Source of the DNA: Bacillota bacterium
GTDB taxonomy: Bacteria > Bacillota > Clostridia > Acetivibrionales > JAEZXR01
Assembly (NCBI GenBank): GCA_023419605.1
Contig: JAEZXR010000021.1
Span: 1-54,897, forward strand
Direction: 5' to 3'
DNA: 54,897 nt
Shown piece by piece: positions 25,004-34,020 of the stretch (position 1 is its first letter; every line of letters starts with the position of its first letter). The notes under the pieces were generated by a model. That model was not told the DNA's origin, ran no database searches, and worked only from the letters and a program-made list of their open reading frames with translations. The position numbers and the translations under genes are program-made.

Positions 25004-25786
25004 ATGGCTTTACTACATTGCGACTTTTTTTCGGAAGCCTTGGGCGTTTCAACATCCATCTGTGTTATCTTGCCACAAAATACACAGGCTCAAATCGGGA
25101 TGCAGGGCAAATCCAGTAATAGGAAGCATCCTACGCTATATCTGCTGCACGGTCTGTCAGATGATCACACCATATGGCAGAGAAGAACGTCCATCGAACG
25201 GTATGTAGCACCCCTGGGGTTGGCCGTTGTTATGCCGGCAGCAGGAAGAAGTTTCTACACGGACATGGCACATGGCTATAAATATTGGACATACATCAGT
25301 GAGGAATTGCCGGAGATTGCAAGGTCTTTCTTCCCGTTGTCGGATGCCAGGGAGGACAATTTTGTTGCCGGACTGTCCATGGGAGGATATGGGGCTTTGA
25401 AGTTGGGGCTCCGGTGCCCTGAAAAGTTTGCCGCAGCAGCGAGCCTCTCCGGTGTAACAAATATTGCAGCGACGGTTGTATCCGACCTCATGATGAAGAG
25501 GGAATTTGAGAATATCTTTGGCGATTTGAAAAAAGTAAAGGGAAGTGAGAACGATCTCTTTCATCTGGTAGAAAAGGTTGCAGGTTCAGAGGACGCGAAG
25601 CCTTTGTTATATCAATGCTGCGGTACGGAGGATTTCCTGTATCAGGATAATGCCGCTTTTAGGGATGTGGCGAAAAAGCTGCCGATTTCCCTGACTTATG
25701 AGGAAGAGCCTGGAACACATGACTGGGGCTATTGGGATAAAAAAATACAGCGGGTTCTGGAATGGCTTCCGCTGCAAGGAAAATAG
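25004..25786 (+). CDS. Alpha/beta-hydrolase esterase (EstA / esterase D-like)
   Basis: A 260-residue esterase of the tributyrin-esterase/S-formylglutathione-hydrolase superfamily. The oxyanion region Y-L-L-H-G-L-S-D-D-H lies near residue 47, and the nucleophile elbow is G-L-S-M-G-G-Y-G with Ser near 125. The C-terminal Asp is in C-C-G-T-E-D-F-L, and the catalytic His in P-G-T-H-D-W-G-Y-W-D. There is no signal peptide, so it is probably cytoplasmic. The ATG follows TTGGAGGTAAAACT. It stands alone with its own promoter. Substrate: short-chain esters or S-acyl thiols, not decidable here. Confidence 0.87.
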   Translation: MALLHCDFFSEALGVSTSICVILPQNTQAQIGMQGKSSNRKHPTLYLLHGLSDDHTIWQRRTSIERYVAPLGLAVVMPAAGRSFYTDMAHGYKYWTYISEELPEIARSFFPLSDAREDNFVAGLSMGGYGALKLGLRCPEKFAAAASLSGVTNIAATVVSDLMMKREFENIFGDLKKVKGSENDLFHLVEKVAGSEDAKPLLYQCCGTEDFLYQDNAAFRDVAKKLPISLTYEEEPGTHDWGYWDKKIQRVLEWLPLQGK

Positions 25787-25801
25787 CAGTTAAAGCCTGC
25801 A

Positions 25802-25844
25802 AATGAAAGCAGCTTGTTCGGATTGAAGGAAAGCTGCTTTCATT
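25802..25844. terminator. 14-bp hairpin after the esterase gene
   Basis: AATGAAAGCAGCTT (25802-25815) is the exact reverse complement of AAGCTGCTTTCATT (25831-25844), with a 15-base loop. The T-run is short, so termination is plausible but not strong. Confidence 0.65.
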
Positions 25845-25898
25845 CACAGGAAAATGTAAAAGATTTATTAATGAATTCTTAACAATTTATGAATTGTA

Positions 25899-25927
25899 TT
25901 GACCTGGAAATCTATCGAGAGTATAAT
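25899..25927 (+). promoter_or_regulatory. Promoter of the LTA synthase gene
   Basis: TTGACC (25899-25904), a 17-base spacer and a perfect TATAAT (25922-25927). The leader to the start codon is about 180 bases and I see no known riboswitch in it. Confidence 0.8.
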
Positions 25928-26114
25928 TTTCTAAGTGCTTACAGAGGAGCGGAATAATAGTTTTCACCGGCATTTTGCTATGTCATATATTAAATTGCAG
26001 AAATGGTTTTTTAATAATGAGGGTAATTCCTGCGATCGAATAGTGAGAAAGTATAGGCACAAAAAGAGGATGTAAAAGTTTTTGGGCATTATATAGAGAA
26101 AGGGAGTTGTTGTT

Positions 26115-28037
26115 GTGCAGGAAGCTGTTATAGGTAGAAATTACCGGAATATAAATGTAAACCTGGAGAAAAATGCAGAATGGCTTTATTGGGGTTGGTT
26201 TTTAGTTTCCATCCTCGCAAAGTGTTTTTATTTTCAGTTTACGACACAGGCCAACATGCGTCCTTTTATAACGTCAGACAACCTGCGAATGCTTCTGTCG
26301 TCCTTTTCGATTGTACTTATGGTGACTGCTCTTGTTTTTATATTTTCCAACAGAAAGAGAAATATTGTACTTTTCATCGTTAATTTCCTGCTCATTACCA
26401 TACTGGTTGCCGATACGAATTTTTACCGCTACTATTATAATGCCATCAGCATACCGGTTTTTTACCAATTTGATGTCACTATGGTGAGTTCGGTAGATTC
26501 AAGTATCATGAGCCTTTTTAAAGTGAAGGACATATTATACCTGGCTGACTTGCCGGTGATGATTGCTTTGCTGGTCTATATCAGTAAAAAATCCATTGCA
26601 GTTCCTATAGCCTTTAAAAAGCGGTGTGCGGCAGGACTTCTGGTTTTAGCCGTTGCTTTGACCGGATTTCTGGGAGCTTATTTGAAGGCGGACCGAAAAA
26701 GCTTTTCCCATGATAATAATTATGTTGTCAAAAGTATGGGAGTTTTCTACTTCCATTTGTATGATGCTCAAAGCTTTATAAAGGAAAAAATGGATGAAAA
26801 GATTGGAATATCTGCTGAGGACAAGCGGTCCATTAAAACCTTTTATGAGGAAAAGGAAAAAGCACTTGATACGGGAACTGACGACAAATACCAGGATGCG
26901 GCTGCGGGTAAAAACCTCATGATCGTTCAAATTGAGGCGATGCAGGGATTTGTAATTAACAGGGAAATTAATGGGAAAGAAATAACTCCGAATTTAAATA
27001 AATTATTAAGGGACAGTTTATATTTCAATAATATTTATTACCAGGTAGCCGGTGGAAATACATCCGATGCGGAGTTTCTGACAAATACATCCTTATACCC
27101 GTTAAAAGAAGGGGCTGTTTACCACCGCTTTCCTGAAAATACGTACCAATCCACAGCGAATATTTTGAAGGAAAAGGGATACAATACTTACTCCGCCCAT
27201 GCCTTTTATCCTACTTTTTGGAACCGCAACGAGATGCACAAGACGTTGGGATTTGATAGATTCCTGAATCAGGATGATTTTGTCATGGATGATTTTGCGG
27301 GCTGGGATGGGGCTTCTGCCCTGAGTGACATGTCCTTTTTCCGGCAAACACTGGACAAAATTGATACAAACAGTCCTTTTTACAGTTTTCTCATTACTTT
27401 ATCCAGCCATCATCCTTTTGAATACTTCAAGGACTACGACTTCGACGTGGGAGAGTTACAGGACACCTATCTGGGGAATTATTTGAAGGCGGCAAATTAT
27501 GCAGATAAGAGCATCGGCTTTTTGCTGGAGGAGCTAAAAAAGAGAGGACTGTATGAGAATACATTGCTTGTATTCTACGGTGACCACTCTGCTGTACCCA
27601 AACACCAGTCCCAGGAACTGTTTAACTTTTTAGGTTCGGAATTTAGTGAACTTTCCTGGACGCAGCTGCAGAAGGTTCCGCTGATCATCCATGGTCCCGG
27701 ACTGGAAGGGGGACAGGTTATTAATAAAATCGGAGGGCAAATCGATGTGCTGCCTACCGTTGCCAACCTCATGGGGATTGAAGCTCCCTATGCCCTGGGT
27801 AAAGATATGCTGAATTCTTCCAAAGGATATGCAGTGCTCCGTAATGGGACGGTTATTACCGATGACTTTATTTATCTTAATAATCTGCGGGAAGCCTATC
27901 GTCCGGATAATGGTGAATTACTGCCGGAGGATTCTTATAAGGAAGAATTATACGAACTGCAAAAACAACTGGATATATCGGACGAAATTATCTTTAAAAA
28001 TGCTTTGAAGGAAGATGAAAAAGCCGGAGAGCCTTAG
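26115..28037 (+). CDS. Lipoteichoic acid synthase family protein (LtaS-like sulfatase fold)
   Basis: A 640-residue membrane enzyme that polymerises glycerol-phosphate on the outer face of the membrane. About five N-terminal helices lie before residue 200, then an extracytoplasmic alkaline-phosphatase-like domain. The nucleophilic Thr is visible in G-G-N-T-S-D-A-E-F; metal ligands lie in Q-I-E-A-M-Q, in the F-Y-G-D-H-S motif and in S-S-H-H-P-F. The frame starts at GTG 26115 after GGGAG. It could alternatively be a phosphoglycerol transferase of the same family. It stands alone with its own promoter and terminator. Confidence 0.88.
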   Translation: MQEAVIGRNYRNINVNLEKNAEWLYWGWFLVSILAKCFYFQFTTQANMRPFITSDNLRMLLSSFSIVLMVTALVFIFSNRKRNIVLFIVNFLLITILVADTNFYRYYYNAISIPVFYQFDVTMVSSVDSSIMSLFKVKDILYLADLPVMIALLVYISKKSIAVPIAFKKRCAAGLLVLAVALTGFLGAYLKADRKSFSHDNNYVVKSMGVFYFHLYDAQSFIKEKMDEKIGISAEDKRSIKTFYEEKEKALDTGTDDKYQDAAAGKNLMIVQIEAMQGFVINREINGKEITPNLNKLLRDSLYFNNIYYQVAGGNTSDAEFLTNTSLYPLKEGAVYHRFPENTYQSTANILKEKGYNTYSAHAFYPTFWNRNEMHKTLGFDRFLNQDDFVMDDFAGWDGASALSDMSFFRQTLDKIDTNSPFYSFLITLSSHHPFEYFKDYDFDVGELQDTYLGNYLKAANYADKSIGFLLEELKKRGLYENTLLVFYGDHSAVPKHQSQELFNFLGSEFSELSWTQLQKVPLIIHGPGLEGGQVINKIGGQIDVLPTVANLMGIEAPYALGKDMLNSSKGYAVLRNGTVITDDFIYLNNLREAYRPDNGELLPEDSYKEELYELQKQLDISDEIIFKNALKEDEKAGEP

Positions 28038-28052
28038 GCCTTCCGGCTTTTT
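28017..28052 (+). terminator. Terminator of the LTA synthase gene
   Basis: AAAAGCCGGA (28019-28028) pairs with TCCGGCTTTT (28042-28051). The stem begins inside the last codons of the gene. Confidence 0.85.
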
Positions 28053-28081
28053 AAAATTAATGAAGACATAGGTTCCCACGC

Positions 28082-28103
28082 CAACCCCTCCTGGGAGGGG
28101 TTG
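28082..28103. repeat. Palindrome in the convergent gap
   Basis: CAACCCCTCC-TG-GGAGGGGTTG is a perfect 10-bp stem with a 2-base loop. It lies in GC-rich sequence (28076-28145) unlike its surroundings, between two convergent genes. It is probably an interspersed palindromic repeat and may help terminate the Na/Pi cotransporter transcript. Confidence 0.55.
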
Positions 28104-28162
28104 CACAGTTTCGAGGCTGTAGCCGCGCCAAGGGGCATGCTTACCTGGTCCGGATTCGAATT

Positions 28163-29845
28163 CTATTCACCCCGGTCGTAGGGGCCGACGCTGTAATCGT
28201 CCAGGACTGCTTCGGCAATGTTATTACAGTGGTCGGCGATCCTTTCCAGGTTGTGAATCAATTCGATGAAGGTGATGGTTGCCTGAGGATTGCATTGTCC
28301 CTGGTTCAGGCGGTCGATATGGCGGGCACGGAGGTAATGTTCCAACTGGTCCACTTCATTTTCTTCCGAAAGCACTTTCTTCGCCAGCTCCGTATTGCCA
28401 TCATGAAGAGCCCGGATGGTGTCATGCACCATTTTATTCAGATGGTCAAAGGCATCTTTGATTTCTGCTAGGGCATCCTCCGAAAAGGGAACAAATTCAG
28501 TTTCCTTCTGTTGGGCAAATTCAGCGATGTTTTTACAGTGATCTCCGATTCTTTCAATGTCACTGGCCGTATGCATAAGCCCTACAAGCCGGATGGACTG
28601 GCGTTCCGTCAATTCACACTGGGAAAGCATGGTAGAGAGATAGCGAATGATTTCCCTTTGCAGCATATCCACCATATCCTCCGTTTCCACCACTTGCTGT
28701 GCTTCTTCCATATTGGAATTTGCAAAGGCGTTTCTTGCACTTTTCATCATCTGGTGAGCAAAAGTTGCCATTCTCGCTAATTCCTTGGTTGCCAGGTCCA
28801 TTGCAATCGAAGGTTTGTCTAACATCCGGTCGTCAAGGTATAAAACTCTCGGATCAATAACTTCTTCTTCCCCCTGTACCAAAAAGGTAACGATTTTCTC
28901 CAGCAGCCATATAAAAGGAAACCATATCAGCGTGTTCAACACATTAAATGCTGTATGGGCATTTGCAATCTGCCGTGCTACCACCTGATATTCCGGTCCT
29001 TTCGGTGATATGAACCGGATAAATTCTGCAAAAACAGGTATAAGCCAGATAAAGACCAGCACACCGAGAATATTGAACACAGCGTGGGCGAAGGCTGCAC
29101 GTTTTGCATTGATTCTGGCTCCAATGGATGCAAGGATTGCCGCAATGGTAATTCCAATATTATCGCCGAAAAGAATCGGTAGTGCCGATTGTATGCTAAT
29201 TAGAGCCTGCCCGCTTTCGTTTATGGGTTGTGAGGCCAGTTTTTGCAGCATGGCGATGGTGGCATTACTGCTTTGAACTACCACTGTCGTTAAAATTCCG
29301 ATTAAAAGGCCCAGTACAGGCATATGATTTAGTTCGGAAATCATATTTTGAAAATCGATATGATTCGCTAAGGACTTCATAGCATCCGACATTGTATTAA
29401 GCCCTATAAATAGGAGACCAAATCCGAATACCGTCTGGCCGATATATTTAATGGTTTTCTTCCTGCTAAAAAAGAAAAATATAAACCCCAGAGCGGCAAT
29501 GGGATAAGCGTACCGTCCGATGTCAAAGGCGATTAACTGTGCTGTGACGGTAGTACCGATGTTGGCGCCCATGATGACACTGATAGCCTGTGTTAAGGTC
29601 ATTAATCGGGCGCTGACGAATCCGACAACCATAACGGTGGTAGCGCTGCTGCTTTGAAGAATGCATGCAATCAAAGCACCGATCAACACTGCAACAACGG
29701 GGTTGGAGGTAAGGGTTTCCAATATTCGCCGCGTACGCTCTCCCGCAGATTTTTGAAGCCCCTCTCCCATTAGATTCATTCCATATATAAAAACGGCTAA
29801 ACCTCCGCATAAAACAAAGAATATGTTTAACATGGATAGCGACAT
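28163..29845 (-). CDS. Na/Pi cotransporter family protein with PhoU-like domain
   Basis: A 560-residue membrane transporter. Two Na_Pi_cotrans repeats each carry the hallmark Q-S-S: I-L-Q-S-S-S-A-T-T near residue 65 and V-V-Q-S-S-N-A-T-I near residue 190. About nine hydrophobic helices end near residue 340. The C-terminal 200 residues are helical and PhoU-like, with the E-x-x-x-D motif D-I-E-R-I-G-D-H-C-K-N and a second copy N-L-E-R-I-A-D-H-C-N-N. Members import phosphate with sodium. ATG 29845 is used because GGAGG precedes it and the family starts at MLNIFFVLCGG; the longer frame to 30010 is not credible. Confidence 0.9.
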   Translation of the reverse strand: MSLSMLNIFFVLCGGLAVFIYGMNLMGEGLQKSAGERTRRILETLTSNPVVAVLIGALIACILQSSSATTVMVVGFVSARLMTLTQAISVIMGANIGTTVTAQLIAFDIGRYAYPIAALGFIFFFFSRKKTIKYIGQTVFGFGLLFIGLNTMSDAMKSLANHIDFQNMISELNHMPVLGLLIGILTTVVVQSSNATIAMLQKLASQPINESGQALISIQSALPILFGDNIGITIAAILASIGARINAKRAAFAHAVFNILGVLVFIWLIPVFAEFIRFISPKGPEYQVVARQIANAHTAFNVLNTLIWFPFIWLLEKIVTFLVQGEEEVIDPRVLYLDDRMLDKPSIAMDLATKELARMATFAHQMMKSARNAFANSNMEEAQQVVETEDMVDMLQREIIRYLSTMLSQCELTERQSIRLVGLMHTASDIERIGDHCKNIAEFAQQKETEFVPFSEDALAEIKDAFDHLNKMVHDTIRALHDGNTELAKKVLSEENEVDQLEHYLRARHIDRLNQGQCNPQATITFIELIHNLERIADHCNNIAEAVLDDYSVGPYDRGE

Positions 29846-30105
29846 AAAATTCCTCCAGTGAGAATGTAAATTCAATATATATAAACTGAATACTATTTTA
29901 CCACAAACTTTAAAAATGCACAGTATAACTACTACAGAATTATAGTAAAATAACGCCGATGAAAAAACTATGTTCAAATCCTCACGAGAGTTTAAAAATG
30001 CCAACTGCACATACGTATGGAGGAATTGTTTTGTTGGTGGAAAAGGCTTTCTCCGTATGATAAAATAGTTATGTAAAGGATTAACAAGATTTTAGTAGGA
30101 GACCT

Positions 30106-31695
30106 ATGAAGTTACAATATAAAATTACCTTGTACAATATAATAATTCTTCTCCTAGTTATAACAAGCATTGCTTTCTTATCTTTCAATCATATCTTCAA
30201 TGCACTTAAAAACCAGCTGGCAGCAGGTGCTTTGGACATTGCCAGGTCTGTTTCTCAGGTCGAACTAATAAAGGAAAGCGTTGGAACTCCAAATGGAGAG
30301 GCGAAGGTGAATGAGCTGATTGAAAAAATCCGCCTGAAAGTCAGAGCTCAGTTTATTGTTGTAATGAATATGGACGGCATCCGCTACTCCCATCCTAAAC
30401 CCGAGAGAATTGGAGAGAGATTTCAGGGAGGCGATGAAGAGCGGGTATTGACCAAGGGAGAAGAATATGTATCGGAAGCCACAGGCAGTCTCGGCCCCTC
30501 CTTAAGAGCCTTCGTACCGATATACAGGGGAGGCGTGCAGGTAGGAGCTGTTTGTGTAGGAGTCTTGACCAATTATGTATATCAGGAGATCTATTCCATC
30601 TCCTATACCTTTATTCCGATTCTGCTGGTAGGACTGTTGGTGGGACTGACCGGAGCCTATCTCTTGTCCGGCAGTATAAAGAAAACCATTTTTGGGCTAG
30701 AGCCCAGCGAGATTGCACAATTGCTGAGTGAGAGAGAGGTTGTGCTTCAGGGATTGAAGGAAGGAATCGTAGCAGCAGATATAAATGGTAAGATCATTTT
30801 TTATAATAAATGGGCTGAGCGCTTTCTGGGTTTAGGGGAAGACGCCAGGGGAAAACATATCAGAGAATTCGAATATATGGGAGACATGCAGGTGGTATTG
30901 GAATCGGGACAACCGTTGTTAAATAAGGAAATTCGGGTTCGACCGGGAATTATTGCTCTCATCGGCTGCCATCTGTTGAAAGATCACAAGGGGAATACAG
31001 TAGGGGTGGCTGCCAGTTTTCATGATTTGACGGATATAAAGAGAATGGCGGAGGAACTCACGGGAATCAAAAAGATGACAGGAGCCCTGCGGGCACAAAA
31101 TCATGAATTCATGAACAAGCTCCATACCATTTCGGGGCTGATTCAACTCGGTGAGCATGACGAGGCAGTGCAATATATATGTAAAACGGTGGAAATCCGG
31201 CAGGGAATTATGGGGATTCTTACCCATCAAATTAAGGAACCTTCCATTGCCGGTTTGTTATTAGCCAAGTACAACAAAGCCTCTGAAGCAAAAATCCATA
31301 TGGAGATTGATGGCAGTTCAAGACTGGAAAAGCTTCCGGAGGGCATCACGGAGAATCATTTGACTTCTATCCTGGGGAACTTGATTGAGAATGCCATTGA
31401 CGCAGTCCTCGGAAAGGAAGACGCTGAAATAGGAATTAAAATCTACCAAGACAGCCATCAAATCCTTATAGTAGTCAGTGATAACGGGCCTGGTATTCCA
31501 CCTGGGATTCGGGAACGAATCTTCGAACCGGGAGTTTCAACCAAATCCGGGCAAAGGGGATATGGCCTGACAATTCTAAAGAGCATTATTGATGAAACAG
31601 GAGGAACTATTTCCTTTGAAAGCGGAAATCGAACGATATGGAGAGTTGAACTGCCCATGAGAGAGGAGAAATATGGTAAAAGTAATGATTGTTGA
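30106..31695 (+). CDS. DcuS/CitA-type sensor histidine kinase
   Basis: A 529-residue membrane kinase that pairs with the next gene. The first helix is residues 8-29. An extracytoplasmic single-Cache/PAS domain follows, with V-M-N-M-D-G-I-R-Y-S-H-P as in carboxylate-sensing DcuS/CitA. The second helix lies near 165-190, then a cytoplasmic PAS domain. The phospho-acceptor region R-A-Q-N-H-E-F-M-N-K-L-H is the citrate/malate-type SPOB_a motif. The HATPase domain carries E-N-A-I-D-A-V and D-N-G-P-G-I-P. GTAGGAGACCT precedes the ATG. The ligand is probably a C4-dicarboxylate or a related acid, to judge from the downstream reductase. Confidence 0.9.
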   Translation: MKLQYKITLYNIIILLLVITSIAFLSFNHIFNALKNQLAAGALDIARSVSQVELIKESVGTPNGEAKVNELIEKIRLKVRAQFIVVMNMDGIRYSHPKPERIGERFQGGDEERVLTKGEEYVSEATGSLGPSLRAFVPIYRGGVQVGAVCVGVLTNYVYQEIYSISYTFIPILLVGLLVGLTGAYLLSGSIKKTIFGLEPSEIAQLLSEREVVLQGLKEGIVAADINGKIIFYNKWAERFLGLGEDARGKHIREFEYMGDMQVVLESGQPLLNKEIRVRPGIIALIGCHLLKDHKGNTVGVAASFHDLTDIKRMAEELTGIKKMTGALRAQNHEFMNKLHTISGLIQLGEHDEAVQYICKTVEIRQGIMGILTHQIKEPSIAGLLLAKYNKASEAKIHMEIDGSSRLEKLPEGITENHLTSILGNLIENAIDAVLGKEDAEIGIKIYQDSHQILIVVSDNGPGIPPGIRERIFEPGVSTKSGQRGYGLTILKSIIDETGGTISFESGNRTIWRVELPMREEKYGKSNDC

Positions 31696-32362
31696 AGATG
31701 ACCCCATGGTAAAGGAGATCAATTCCCGTTTTCTTAGCAGAATCGAGGGATTTACCCTGAGCGGTACAGCCGGTTCCATAAAGGAAGCAAAGCAAATGAT
31801 CATGGTTCAAAAACCTCAAGTAATCCTTCTGGACATCTACCTTCCAGGAGAGAACGGGTTGGATTTTCTGAAATGGATTCGAAAGGAAGGCCTTGAATGT
31901 GATGTGATTCTCATCACTGCGGACAGAAGCATCGATGCGATTCGACAGGCTTTGCGGTACGGATCTGTGGACTACCTGGTGAAGCCTTTCACTTTTGAAA
32001 GGTTCAGGGAGGCTTTGTGTCAATACCTGAAAAGAAAGGCGGATTTCGATGCCTGCCAGCTTCTGGACCAGAAGATGATTGATGAGGTGATCCGGGTTAA
32101 AAGTGAAAGCAAAAAAACCAAGAGTATTCAAACGGAAAAGCTGGAGAAGGGCCTCAATGAGCAAACGTATAAGCAAATCCTTCACGCAGTAAAACAGACC
32201 GATCAATGGTTTACAGCAGAGGAAATGGCAGAAAAGCTAGGTATGGCCAGAGTCACGGTAAGACGTTATCTGGAATTCCTTTACGGGGAGGAAAAGCTGG
32301 AGCGACTGCAGGAATACGGAAAGATCGGCCGCCCGCAGCATAAATATAGAGGAAGAATATAA
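31673..32362 (+). CDS. DcuR/CitB-type response regulator
   Basis: A 229-residue regulator whose receiver domain carries E8-D9-D10, phospho-acceptor D54 in L-L-D-I-Y-L-P-G and a K near residue 104. The C-terminal 80 residues carry a winged-helix-type element (TAEEMAEKLGMARVTVRRYL), as in CitB/DcuR proteins. The gene overlaps the kinase gene by 23 bases, so the two are translationally coupled. Its likely target is the promoter of the adjacent secreted reductase genes. A terminator follows directly. Confidence 0.9.
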   Translation: MVKVMIVEDDPMVKEINSRFLSRIEGFTLSGTAGSIKEAKQMIMVQKPQVILLDIYLPGENGLDFLKWIRKEGLECDVILITADRSIDAIRQALRYGSVDYLVKPFTFERFREALCQYLKRKADFDACQLLDQKMIDEVIRVKSESKKTKSIQTEKLEKGLNEQTYKQILHAVKQTDQWFTAEEMAEKLGMARVTVRRYLEFLYGEEKLERLQEYGKIGRPQHKYRGRI

Positions 32363-32386
32363 GGCGCACAGAGGTGCGTCTTTTTT
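32363..32386 (+). terminator. Terminator after the response regulator gene
   Basis: A 7-bp stem GGCGCAC / GTGCGTC with an AGAG loop is followed by six T residues. It separates the regulator operon from the reductase genes. Confidence 0.75.
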
Positions 32387-32427
32387 GCTGATTAAAGGTT
32401 TGGTAGTCAGGACCATAAAGACCAAAA

Positions 32428-32509
32428 TGAACATTATGACCATATTATTGAATGTTATTTATTTAACAAATATACTATAGATGTTCATAAAATATTTACA
32501 AAATGTTCA
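32428..32509 (+). promoter_or_regulatory. Promoter and repeated ATGTTCA sites before the secreted reductase
   Basis: TTGAAT (32448-32453), a 17-base spacer and TATACT (32471-32476) form a good promoter. Around it, ATGTTCA occurs at 32481-32487 and 32503-32509, 22 bases apart (two helical turns), and inverted as TGAACAT at 32428-32434. These are candidate binding sites for the DcuR-like regulator. The two direct copies lie downstream of the -10, so repression or a second promoter must also be considered. Confidence 0.5.
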
Positions 32510-32574
32510 CAAAGGGCAAAGAGAGGTAAAGTTTTTTGTTGGACCAGGGAGATCACTTTAAAGGGGGAGTTATC

Positions 32575-34005
32575 ATGAAAAAATTATCAGCACTTGTTTT
32601 GGTTCTCACCATGGGAATGTCCGGACTTATGGGATGCTCCGCAATAAAGGGAAGTAAAAACTCTGCGGATGTTGTCGTTATCGGAGCCGGTGGTGGTGGT
32701 CTTGCAGCTGCCGTAGAAGCACACGATCAAGGTGCCAAAGTGGTGGTTCTTGAAAAAATGCCTATGGTCGGTGGAAATACAACTCGGGCTACAGGCGGTT
32801 TGAATGCCGCCGGAACTAAATTCCAAAAGGAAAAAGGCATTCAGGACAGCGTAGAGCTCTTTTACAACGACGCCATGAAAGGCGGATACAACAAAAATAA
32901 TCCTGAGTTGGTTCGAAATCTCGCAGAGAAATCAGCAGGAACTGTCGACTGGTTGACCGGATTGGGAGCCGACCTCAGCGATGTTGGAAGAATGGCTGGC
33001 GCCAGTGTAGATAGAACACATCGTCCAAAAGGCGGAGCGGCTGTTGGAGCTCATGTAGTAGATGTTTTGAAAAGGGCAGCGGAGAGCAGAAAGATTGATA
33101 TCCGCCTCTGGAATAAGGCTGCGGAGATTCTGACCGATAAGGACGGAAAGGTCATTGGAGTTAAAGCACAGAACAAGGAAGGAAAAGAATACAAAATCAA
33201 TGCAAAGAATGTAATCCTTGCTGCCGGTGGATTTAGCGCAAACCAGGAAATGGTTGTCAAATATGATCCGAAGCTTAAGGGCTTCGCCACCACTAACCAT
33301 GCAGGAGCAACAGGGGATGGAATTATTATGGCGACAAAAGTTGGAGCAGCATTGGTGGATATGGATCAGATTCAGACACATCCAACAGTAGTTCCCGGAA
33401 AAGCTGTCATGGTAACGGAGGCTGTCCGCGGAAATGGCGCTATCCTGATAAACCGTGATGCAAAGCGCTTCATTAATGAGCTGCAAACCCGTGATGTAGT
33501 ATCCGCAGCTATTCTGGAGCAGAAGGGGAAGACGGCCTACCTGGTATTCGATGAGGGAATTCGTAAGAGCCTTTCGGCAGTGGAAGAGTACTTCCAGATG
33601 AAGCTGGTAAGCGAGTTCAGCACGCTGGAAGAAATGGCGTCCAAGCTCGAGATGAATGCAGATACGCTAAAAGCAACCATTGAGAATTATAATAAAGCCG
33701 TGGAAAGCAAAAATGACGGAGAATTCAAACGTACGGACATGCCCCGCAGCATAAAGACAGCAAAATTCTACGCCATTGAAGTAGGGCCTGCGGTTCACCA
33801 CACCATGGGGGGTGTAAAAATCAATACACAGGCAGAAGTTATTAATGAAGCAGGTAAAGTAATTCCAGGGCTTTTTGCATCCGGAGAAATTACCGGAGGA
33901 GTCCACGGTGGAAACAGGCTGGGAGGAAATGCCATGGCTGACATCGTAACCTATGGAAGAATCGCCGGTGAAAACGCAGCAAAAGCCTCAAAAGTTTCAA
34001 AATAA
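32575..34005 (+). CDS. Secreted lipoprotein flavoprotein reductase (fumarate reductase/FrdA-like)
   Basis: A 476-residue flavoprotein of the fumarate reductase/flavocytochrome c/urocanate reductase family. It carries a lipoprotein signal ending L-M-G-C (Cys21), then FAD motif GAGGGG (38-43). Substrate-site residues of the family are present: H-H-T-M-G-G, the Arg of T-R-D-V-V-S-A-A-I-L, and A-S-G-E-I-T-G-G-V-H-G-G-N-R-L-G-G-N. There is no heme-binding CxxCH and no fused FMN domain, so electrons must come from a separate carrier, probably the next gene product. The start follows AAGGGGGAG. Substrate could be fumarate, another enoate or urocanate. Confidence 0.88.
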   Translation: MKKLSALVLVLTMGMSGLMGCSAIKGSKNSADVVVIGAGGGGLAAAVEAHDQGAKVVVLEKMPMVGGNTTRATGGLNAAGTKFQKEKGIQDSVELFYNDAMKGGYNKNNPELVRNLAEKSAGTVDWLTGLGADLSDVGRMAGASVDRTHRPKGGAAVGAHVVDVLKRAAESRKIDIRLWNKAAEILTDKDGKVIGVKAQNKEGKEYKINAKNVILAAGGFSANQEMVVKYDPKLKGFATTNHAGATGDGIIMATKVGAALVDMDQIQTHPTVVPGKAVMVTEAVRGNGAILINRDAKRFINELQTRDVVSAAILEQKGKTAYLVFDEGIRKSLSAVEEYFQMKLVSEFSTLEEMASKLEMNADTLKATIENYNKAVESKNDGEFKRTDMPRSIKTAKFYAIEVGPAVHHTMGGVKINTQAEVINEAGKVIPGLFASGEITGGVHGGNRLGGNAMADIVTYGRIAGENAAKASKVSK

Positions 34006-34020
34006 GAGGGGGTAATGGGA

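Noticed and set aside
25928..26114. Riboswitch in the long leader of the LTA synthase gene
   Set aside because: No recognisable conserved core or terminator/anti-terminator pair was seen.
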